This document shows, in pieces, positions 58,176 through 64,000 of a DNA stretch of 64,000 nucleotides. How positions within the stretch are numbered: position 1 is the first letter of the stretch; the number at the start of each line of letters is the position of its first letter. Where the stretch lies: contig JACKER010000014.1 of NCBI GenBank assembly GCA_020632925.1, forward strand, positions 186,001-250,000, in the 5' to 3' direction. This DNA comes from Alphaproteobacteria bacterium. Its GTDB lineage: Bacteria; Myxococcota_A; UBA796; GCA-2862545. The notes beneath the pieces were generated by a model. That model saw only the letters and a program-made list of their open reading frames with translations. It did no database searches and had not been told where the DNA came from. A program made the position numbers and the translations under genes.

Positions 58176-59907
58176 CGCTGCGGTAGGTCCGGTCCGGGTC
58201 GTTCGGGCTGATGGGCGCCGGGTTGACCATGCTGCCGCCCTCGGTGACCGTGCTCGCCATCCAACTGTCGGGGAGGGCGCCGTCGCCGACGGGGTCCTTG
58301 CGCTGCATCGAGCGGATCACCGCGCCGTCGGGGCCACCGGCGAACGCGGGGCCGCCGTCGCCCGCCTTGTCCATCAGGTTCGCGTCCGGATCGAGCAGGA
58401 ACAGCTCGAGCGCCTCGTCCTTGAGGTACAGCCGGGACTGCCGATCGTCGTTGAAGGCGTTGATGACGAGGTCGCCACCGAGGAAGGCGGTGTGCTCGTC
58501 CTGGGGAGCGCCGTCGACGTAGGCCTCGAGGACGTGGTCGACGATCGAGAAGCGGCCGTTGGCCGGGATCACCGATCCGGGCGGGATGCCGACCACGAAG
58601 TCGTCGACCCCCGCGATCTGCCACATGTCCAGCTGCAGATCACGGTCGGTCAGGTTGCGCAGCTCGATGAACTCGTCGAAGCCGTTGATGTCCTTCTCGT
58701 GCGCCCCGTACCAATGGACCTCGTCGATCACGATGTCCCCGGGCTGCAGGCCGTTCTCGCCGACCCACTCCCGCCCGAAGCGGCGCCCGTTGCGCCACAG
58801 GTACTTGAAGTAGTCGTCGAACTGCTCGGCCAACCGGCCGCCGTGGAAGACCAGCAGGTATTCGTCGTTGGACTGCGTCGCCGACGCGGACCAGTTGAAG
58901 GAGCCGGAGATGACGATCGGGTTGGCGCCGTACGCGTCGATCACCATCGTCTTGCTGTGCAGACGGCCGCCGCCGGCCTGGTAGTCGCCGGGCAGCGAGC
59001 TCGCGTCGTCGCCGTCCATGCGGAGCGGAACACCGGCCCCGAGCATGCGGTAGGCCTCGTGGTACTGGCCGTTGCTGTGCAGCTGGGACTGGTCGATGAC
59101 GCCTGCGACGCCGTAGGTCGGGTCGCCCGGAGTCGCGATCCCGCGCCGGATCAGGTCCTGCTGCTTGCGGATCAGCGCGGAGCCGAGCTGGTCCTTGGTC
59201 ATCGCGAAGATCGTGAACTCCACGGACTCCTCGGCGGCGTCGACCAGCTCGAGGATGCGCCCCATGGCGTCTTCCTTGGGCGCGAACCAGACCTCGACCT
59301 CCGTGTCGCCGATCTGGTAGGTCCGGCCGTTGTCGATGGCGACCTTGGACTGGCCGAAGTTGCCCTCGAACATCTGGAGCTGCTCGGCCGTGAAGTCCGC
59401 CGCGAGGTACGGGTCGTCCATCATCGCGAAGTTGTTCGAGTTCTGCCGCAGGTCCGAGTTGGACCAGTTGGCGGTGCTCGCGAACACGAACCGGTCGTCC
59501 ACCACCATGAACTTGTCGTGCATGATGTGGGCGAGGTTGCCGACGGTCATCGGGATGTGGCGGTCGAGGAACATCTCGTAGCCGCTGTTGTTGAGGTGCC
59601 CGGCGTCGCCGACCATGGTCACGTCGACGCCGCGGTCCCAGGCCCGCTCGAACGCGTCGACCACGTCCTGGTTGCTGAAGCCCATGACGGCGAAGTGGAT
59701 GGAGGACCGGGCGCCGTCGATGAGGTCGACCATCACGCGGATGGCGTCGGCGTGCCACACGGTGTCGAGGCGGGAGCCCGGGTCGTTGAAGAACACGTCG
59801 ACCCGGCTGCCGCGCGTGCTGTCGAGGTCGGCCTGGGACGGAGGCGGGTTGCAGGCCGACAGCGCGAACGCCGCGACCGTGACCATCGGAACGAGCTGCG
59901 CGCGCAT
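58150..59907 (-). CDS. Phospholipase D-family lipoprotein with lamin-tail domain
   Basis: 585 residues. Lipoprotein signal ending FALSAC. Two complete HKD motifs: IMHDKFMVVDDRFVFASTAN (H130, K132) and RLHSKTMVIDAYG...GSFNWSAS (H317, K319), so a catalytically competent PLD/nuclease-type enzyme. The C-terminal ~150 residues form a lamin-tail (LTD)-like domain, IVIDEVHWYGAHEKDINGFD followed by EFIELRN. ATG 59907 has GGAGG seven bases upstream and overlaps the upstream gene's stop by one base. Last gene of the beta-barrel/LTD/PLD operon. Substrate (phospholipid, DNA or other) unknown. Confidence 0.9.
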   Translation of the reverse strand: MRAQLVPMVTVAAFALSACNPPPSQADLDSTRGSRVDVFFNDPGSRLDTVWHADAIRVMVDLIDGARSSIHFAVMGFSNQDVVDAFERAWDRGVDVTMVGDAGHLNNSGYEMFLDRHIPMTVGNLAHIMHDKFMVVDDRFVFASTANWSNSDLRQNSNNFAMMDDPYLAADFTAEQLQMFEGNFGQSKVAIDNGRTYQIGDTEVEVWFAPKEDAMGRILELVDAAEESVEFTIFAMTKDQLGSALIRKQQDLIRRGIATPGDPTYGVAGVIDQSQLHSNGQYHEAYRMLGAGVPLRMDGDDASSLPGDYQAGGGRLHSKTMVIDAYGANPIVISGSFNWSASATQSNDEYLLVFHGGRLAEQFDDYFKYLWRNGRRFGREWVGENGLQPGDIVIDEVHWYGAHEKDINGFDEFIELRNLTDRDLQLDMWQIAGVDDFVVGIPPGSVIPANGRFSIVDHVLEAYVDGAPQDEHTAFLGGDLVINAFNDDRQSRLYLKDEALELFLLDPDANLMDKAGDGGPAFAGGPDGAVIRSMQRKDPVGDGALPDSWMASTVTEGGSMVNPAPISPNDPDRTYRSVILATPGE

Positions 59908-61046
59908 CAGAAGGCCTCCGACCGATCGAGGTGGTCCTGCCACACGTCCATGAGCGCCTGGAGGTCACCGGTCGGTGTGGACGCGGTGGCCAGCTCCCAC
60001 ATCACACCGTCGATGAGCTGGTCGGTCTCGACGGGGCTGCCGCGGTAGAGCCGGGCGGCGTTGAACAGGTCGTGGGTGATGACCATGCCGCGCGCCTGGC
60101 CGCGTCGTCCCGAGGGCTGGTCCTCCCAGTCGAGGATGACGAGCGTGGGGACGACGGGGTCGGTCACGCGGCGCTTGTCCACGTCCGGCGTCTCGTTCTC
60201 GAAGACGCGGCTGACGGCGCTCGAGGAGTCGCCGAAGTCCGGGCCGACGACGACGCGCACGTCGAACCCGCGCTCCGCCTTGTCCTGCAGGGCCTTCGAC
60301 AGCCCCTCGTTCGCGAGGTCGTTCGTGAGCACCCAGATGGAGGAGCGGGCGCCGTAGATCCCGTCCACGATGCGCTTGGTGAGCCGCTCCTGCGGGCCGA
60401 ACCACATCTGGAGGTCGACGTCGCTGTCCGTGCCGTAGCGCCAGCGGAAGTCGGTGATGCTCTTGTTGGGCGCGTCGTAGGCGTCGACGGCCGTGGCGTC
60501 GGTGCCGCCGAAGAGCTGGTTGTGCTCGCGCAGCAGGTCCTCGATGAGCTCCTCGCCCTTCATGTCGAACAGGATGCGCGTCCCGTCCGCGAGGGAGCCG
60601 ACGTGGCTCGCGGCGAGCACGGTCTGGCTGTCCGCCACGACCCACACGTCGCTCATCTTCGTCATCTCGGAGGTGAAGACCACGTCGGCGTTCAGCGTGA
60701 ACTCGAAGTAGGTCAGGCCCGCGTCGGCGAGGCGCACCGGGACCTCCGCGTCGAGCAGGCGACGGATGCCCTCGGTGTCGGCCACGTCCGCGTCGGTCAC
60801 GACCTCGACCTGGATCCCGCGGTCCCAGGCCTCGATCAGCGCGTCCGCGATGGTCGGGTCCTCTCCGGTGGGGAGGGCGACGTGCAGCGTGTCCTCGGCG
60901 GTCGCGATGCGCTGGACGAACGCGTCGGCGGCGGACGCCTCGTCGCGGACCGAGGTGACGGTCGCGCCGTAGAACAGCTCGGACGGATCGGGCTCGGCGC
61001 AGCCCACGAGGCCGGCGGCGAGCAGCAGCGAGAACGGGGTCCTCAT
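59907..61046 (-). CDS. Degenerate phospholipase D-like lipoprotein (both HKD motifs lost)
   Basis: 379 residues. Lipobox LLAAGLVGC. The fold and order match the neighbour: ADALIEAWDRGIQVEVVTDA, then LQMWFGPQERLTKRIVDGIY and RGFDVRVVVGPDFG. But the first catalytic site reads MSDVWVVADS where HxK(x)4D is expected, and the second reads ARGMVITHD. With both His-Lys sets gone it is likely non-catalytic, perhaps a binding partner or regulator. No LTD domain. Start ATGA overlaps the upstream stop; GGGAGC precedes it. Confidence 0.82.
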   Translation of the reverse strand: MRTPFSLLLAAGLVGCAEPDPSELFYGATVTSVRDEASAADAFVQRIATAEDTLHVALPTGEDPTIADALIEAWDRGIQVEVVTDADVADTEGIRRLLDAEVPVRLADAGLTYFEFTLNADVVFTSEMTKMSDVWVVADSQTVLAASHVGSLADGTRILFDMKGEELIEDLLREHNQLFGGTDATAVDAYDAPNKSITDFRWRYGTDSDVDLQMWFGPQERLTKRIVDGIYGARSSIWVLTNDLANEGLSKALQDKAERGFDVRVVVGPDFGDSSSAVSRVFENETPDVDKRRVTDPVVPTLVILDWEDQPSGRRGQARGMVITHDLFNAARLYRGSPVETDQLIDGVMWELATASTPTGDLQALMDVWQDHLDRSEAF

Positions 61047-61774
61047 TCGAAGCTCCCGGTGGCGAAGGCGCCGCTGTAGTCGGGCGAGTTGGGGCGCCCG
61101 GGCGAGGCGAAGGTGTTGGCGCGGCACCGCTCTGCCACGCGGTCGTTGTTCGGCACGTCGACCTCGGCGTCCGTGTAGTAGTGCCAGGAGTGCGGGAAGC
61201 CGCCCTCACCGCCGAACATCAGCTCGAGGCGCTCCATCGAGCGGCTCATCACGCCGTCGTACCCGCCCGCGAACGGGGGGCTGTCCTCGCTGCCGATGGG
61301 CTCGACGAGGCGGTCGTCAGCGTCGCGGAGCGTGATCTGGAGCGCGTCGCCGTACGCGAAGGCCATCTCCTCGATGATCAGGTCCGGCTCCGGGAAGCAG
61401 CCCGAGCTCTTGGCCGCGATGAACAGGTGGTCCCCGACGGGGAGCTTGCCCTCCATCTGCGGCAGCACCCAGGTCTGCACCTTGGCGCCGGTCACGAGCA
61501 GCTGCCAGCCGGTCAGGTTGAGGGGCCGGGCGGACTCGTTGCGGAGCTCGACGAACACGTCGGAGGGGTCCCAGTTGCCGTTCTCGTCGACCGAGCCCGA
61601 CCACATGACCTCGGAGATCTTGACCGTGCCTCGCTCGGAGGAGTTCGGCTCTCCATCCTCGAGGCCCGTGCGGTACCCCACGCCCTGGGTCGGTGGCGGG
61701 GGCTCGGGGTTGCACGCCGTCAGCGCGAAGAGGACGGCGGGTGGCAGCGACAGGTACGTCAGCGTGCGGAACAT
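61043..61774 (-). CDS. Lamin-tail-domain lipoprotein
   Basis: 243 residues. Signal ending LFALTAC. One LTD-like domain: VKISEVMWSGSVDENGNWDP, then SDVFVELRNESARPLNLTGW, and a final block (FAGGYDGVMSRSMERLE, HSWHYYTDAEV) that repeats in the C-terminal domain of the intact phospholipase (FAGGPDGAVIRSMQRKD). The standalone and fused copies suggest the domain acts as a shared binding module. GGAGGG four bases before ATG 61774. Overlaps the next gene by 4 bp. Confidence 0.85.
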   Translation of the reverse strand: MFRTLTYLSLPPAVLFALTACNPEPPPPTQGVGYRTGLEDGEPNSSERGTVKISEVMWSGSVDENGNWDPSDVFVELRNESARPLNLTGWQLLVTGAKVQTWVLPQMEGKLPVGDHLFIAAKSSGCFPEPDLIIEEMAFAYGDALQITLRDADDRLVEPIGSEDSPPFAGGYDGVMSRSMERLELMFGGEGGFPHSWHYYTDAEVDVPNNDRVAERCRANTFASPGRPNSPDYSGAFATGSFE

Positions 61775-61788
61775 CGTGCCCTCCCTCG

Positions 61789-63324
61789 TCAGAAGTCCAC
61801 CCGGGTCCCAGCGTACAGCGCCCAGGGCATCGCCGGGTCGGGCGAGCCGAGCGCGGAGCCGGCCTGGCGGTCGATCTCGGTGGCGTAGAAGGCGCCGGGG
61901 ATGACGACCGCGCCGTTCGCGTAGAGCTGGACGTGGTCGCCGAAGTACCAGCGGAACTCGCCGTCCAGCTCCTGGCCCAGGACGCCGCCCAGGCGTCGCT
62001 CGGCGTCGAACTCGGACCGGCTGTACCCGAACGGGGGCGTGATGTCCTGCAGCTGCGAGAAGTTGAGGAAGGTCACGCCACTGTCCTGCAGGAACCACCA
62101 ACCGGCCCAGAAGCCGACGCCCTGCTCGAGCGTGTACCCGGCGGAGGCGTGCACCGAGCGGGTGCCTGCGATGCGGGTCATGTCCTGCGGGCTGTCGGAG
62201 ACGCCGTTGCGACCGAGGTAGGCGGTGGGATGCCAGCCCATGAAGCGGTTGAACAGCGTGCCGCCGACCTGCTGGCCCTTCATGCCCACGTAGCCGTGGC
62301 TGTACTGCATGCCGTCCTGGCCGTAGGCCGCCCCGTACGCGTCGAAGTAGGACAGCTCGCCCACGAAGCCGCCGATCGCGTCCTGCTCGCGGGTGTCGAC
62401 GCGCACGCCGGCGCCGTAGGCGAAGCCGTTGGTGTCGACGGGCTGGGCGACGAGCTCCTTGCGGTCGATGCCCTGGCTCATGTCGAAGTGGGCGTACGGC
62501 TTGAGGGGGCCGAAGGTGGCGGTGGCGCGCAGCCCGAAGTTGGCGATCCAGTCGTTGTCGGAGAAGTTGCCCAGCTCGCCGCCGTAGCTGATGTCCGAGC
62601 CGGTCCCGCGGGCGCCCACGTCCGAGTAGAACGCGTAGGCCGTGAAGTCGGCCGGGCCGGGGATCTCGTCGAAGGACGCCACCAGGCCGTACCGGCGGGT
62701 GAGGGTGTCGCCGCGGAACTCGAAGGTCTCGGCGTTCTGCTGGCCGAGGAGGCCGGCGAAGTTGACCTCGTTGTAGTCCGAGGCGACCGAGAACACGTTC
62801 ATGGGGATGACGGTCAGGGTGCCGACGGTGCCCAGCGGAACGTCGACGCGGACCATGTCGAGCACGTCGGCCAGGACGTAGTCCTTGGCGCCCCCGAGGC
62901 CGCCGATCGAGTAGAACTGGCGGCCGATCCGGAACCGGACGCCGTTGTCGGGCGCCGTGAGCAGGTCGACGTACAGGCCGGGGATGTACAGGAAGGTGCC
63001 GAACGTGTTGACCGAGCCGATCTGGTCGTCGCCCCACAGGCCGCGGTGGCCGGCGTTGAAGACGAAGCGGACCTGGGGGTCGATCTCGTACGCCAGCGAC
63101 AGGCTCGCGCCGGTGTACGCGAAGGCGCCCCGGTCGTCGCTGTCGAGGATGGCCTGGTCGCTGGACTCGTCGAGCGGCCGGAAGTCGAGGTTGTCGTACT
63201 CGTAGTAGTCGGTCTCGAACAGCCCTTCGACGACGAGCTTGTCCTGGCCCTCCACCTCGGAGTCGCGGTACTCCTGGTCGGGGCGGTTCTGGGCGGAGGC
63301 GACGGACAGGCACCAGACGAGCAT
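61789..63324 (-). CDS. Outer-membrane beta-barrel protein (porin-like)
   Basis: 511 residues. Signal peptide MLVWCLSVASA. The mature part alternates polar and hydrophobic residues with aromatic girdles (FRIGRQFYSIGGLGGAKDYV; FNRFMGWHPTAYLGRNGVSD; FWAGWWFLQDSG) and ends in Phe, the usual Bam-recognition C-terminus (...YAGTRVDF). No family named. ATG start with GGGAG upstream. First gene of the operon that continues into the LTD and phospholipase-like lipoproteins. Confidence 0.85.
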   Translation of the reverse strand: MLVWCLSVASAQNRPDQEYRDSEVEGQDKLVVEGLFETDYYEYDNLDFRPLDESSDQAILDSDDRGAFAYTGASLSLAYEIDPQVRFVFNAGHRGLWGDDQIGSVNTFGTFLYIPGLYVDLLTAPDNGVRFRIGRQFYSIGGLGGAKDYVLADVLDMVRVDVPLGTVGTLTVIPMNVFSVASDYNEVNFAGLLGQQNAETFEFRGDTLTRRYGLVASFDEIPGPADFTAYAFYSDVGARGTGSDISYGGELGNFSDNDWIANFGLRATATFGPLKPYAHFDMSQGIDRKELVAQPVDTNGFAYGAGVRVDTREQDAIGGFVGELSYFDAYGAAYGQDGMQYSHGYVGMKGQQVGGTLFNRFMGWHPTAYLGRNGVSDSPQDMTRIAGTRSVHASAGYTLEQGVGFWAGWWFLQDSGVTFLNFSQLQDITPPFGYSRSEFDAERRLGGVLGQELDGEFRWYFGDHVQLYANGAVVIPGAFYATEIDRQAGSALGSPDPAMPWALYAGTRVDF

Positions 63325-63494
63325 GCGGTTCTCCCTCGGGCCGCGGCATGTAACGCCGCCGGGACGCGGGGGCTCCTGTCGTCACCCACTCGTCGCGCGC
63401 CCAGGAGGGGGCTCCCCGAACGAGAGCCAACCGGAGGGACGCGCCGCGTAGGTGTCGGGCGAGGCAGACCGAGCGCCGAGGGCGGGGGTGGCGA

Positions 63495-63511
63495 GGGGGG
63501 CAGAGCCCCCC
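63495..63511 (-). terminator. GC-rich hairpin after the multi-helix gene
   Basis: GGGGGGC-AGA-GCCCCCC, a perfect 7-bp stem with a 3-nt loop, located 7 bases after the stop of the gene at the right edge. No T-run. It probably marks the 3' end of that transcript. Confidence 0.55.
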
Positions 63512-63517
63512 TACGGC

Positions 63518-64000
63518 CTAGAACAAGCGGCGGAGGTCGGTGACCGCCAGCTCCTGGAAGGCGAGGAAGGCCAGGAGGAAGAAGGGCGGCGCGAACACGT
63601 AGAGGAGAGCCAGCGGCCAGCCCGTGAACCGCGGGTTGGGGGTGTTCGACGGCGTCGGCTCGCGGTCGCGGAAGTGGGCCCAGGCGATGCCCAGGTTCAC
63701 GAGCGGGATCATCGAGAACAACGCCAGGAAGCCCGACCAGAACAGCATCCCGACCACGGAGTTCCGTCCGCGGAAGGCTGCCACGACCACCGACAACAGC
63801 CAGGTGCCGAGCGTGGCCGCCGCCACCACCTCGACCGAGGCCTGACCGGCGAAGCGCACCAGGCGCGGGGTGACGTGCATCATGCGCTCGAGCCCGGTGT
63901 GGGCGAGCAGCCACGCGCCAGCGGACAGACCCATCCCGGCGACGCAGCCCAGCGCGAGCACCCCGCACAGCGCGGTGGGGACGAGCCACAGGCGGTCGCG
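63518..64000 (-). CDS. Multi-helix membrane protein (5' truncated by window edge)
   Basis: The frame is open to the right edge (reading RDRLWLVPTALCGVLALGC inward), so the start is outside. The visible ~160 residues hold four hydrophobic segments and the tail PLALLYVFAPPFFLLAFLAF followed by DLRRLF. An NTPNPRFTGWPL loop separates the last helices. No family recognised. Confidence 0.75.
   Translation of the reverse strand, partial: RDRLWLVPTALCGVLALGCVAGMGLSAGAWLLAHTGLERMMHVTPRLVRFAGQASVEVVAAATLGTWLLSVVVAAFRGRNSVVGMLFWSGFLALFSMIPLVNLGIAWAHFRDREPTPSNTPNPRFTGWPLALLYVFAPPFFLLAFLAFQELAVTDLRRLF

Overview
The window is high-GC (about 70%) bacterial chromosomal DNA, densely packed with short intergenic gaps and many 4-bp stop/start overlaps. 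Its gene content points to the Myxococcota or a related deltaproteobacterial lineage. It carries five Hanks-type Ser/Thr kinases (one cut by the left edge), a giant MopE-type Asp/Cys repeat lipoprotein, many lipoproteins with Thr/Pro/Gly linkers, several sulfatases, a B12-dependent ribonucleotide reductase and a CotH-type protein. This placement is inference from family content; no rRNA, tRNA, CRISPR array, insertion sequence or prophage gene was recognised.

Layout. 1-10 kb: tail of a kinase-STAS-zinc ribbon membrane protein, ATP sulfurylase (sat) with a 3' hairpin, an Ala-Pro-rich membrane protein, an ARPP-1 family exported protein, a TPR lipoprotein overlapping an AI-2E-type permease, a kinase, a small exported protein and a thioesterase. 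10-23 kb: GAF protein and SGNH-like protein divergent from two tandem sulfatase-like lipoproteins, then a YkgJ-like protein, adk, a PEBP protein, mutM, rpsR, an arylsulfotransferase-like lipoprotein, and a POT transporter plus CTPSR arylsulfatase operon. 23-31 kb: a 657-bp regulatory region with paired NrdR-box-like sites before nrdJ, a lower-GC gene that may be imported, a quinone oxidoreductase/TetR divergent pair with two perfect operators, and a frameshifted lipoprotein. 31-38 kb: CLC channel, a CotH-type lipoprotein split by an in-frame TAG, a TetR regulator with a RetSat/CrtI-type oxidoreductase, and a CAP-domain protein. 38-48 kb: the MopE-type protein, an exported protein, two paralogous kinases back to back, and a histidine kinase. 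48-64 kb: a DUF1444-like protein, arginase plus nitrilase, a sulfur-transfer cluster (SQR-like, DUF1641-DsrC fusion, DsrE2-like), a dicarboxylate symporter, a PknK-like kinase-ATPase, and an outer-membrane beta-barrel/lamin-tail/phospholipase D operon.

Two units look most worth following up. The first is the SQR, DUF1641-DsrC and DsrE2 cluster: it suggests sulfide oxidation coupled to sulfur-carrier chemistry, with a DsrC domain that keeps only its C-terminal cysteine. The second is the envelope operon, where an intact two-HKD phospholipase D lipoprotein is paired with a paralogue that has lost both HKD motifs, plus a lamin-tail lipoprotein and a beta-barrel. Sulfur chemistry recurs across the window (sat, three sulfatase-fold proteins, arylsulfotransferase, SQR/DsrC/DsrE), but these genes lie in separate operons.
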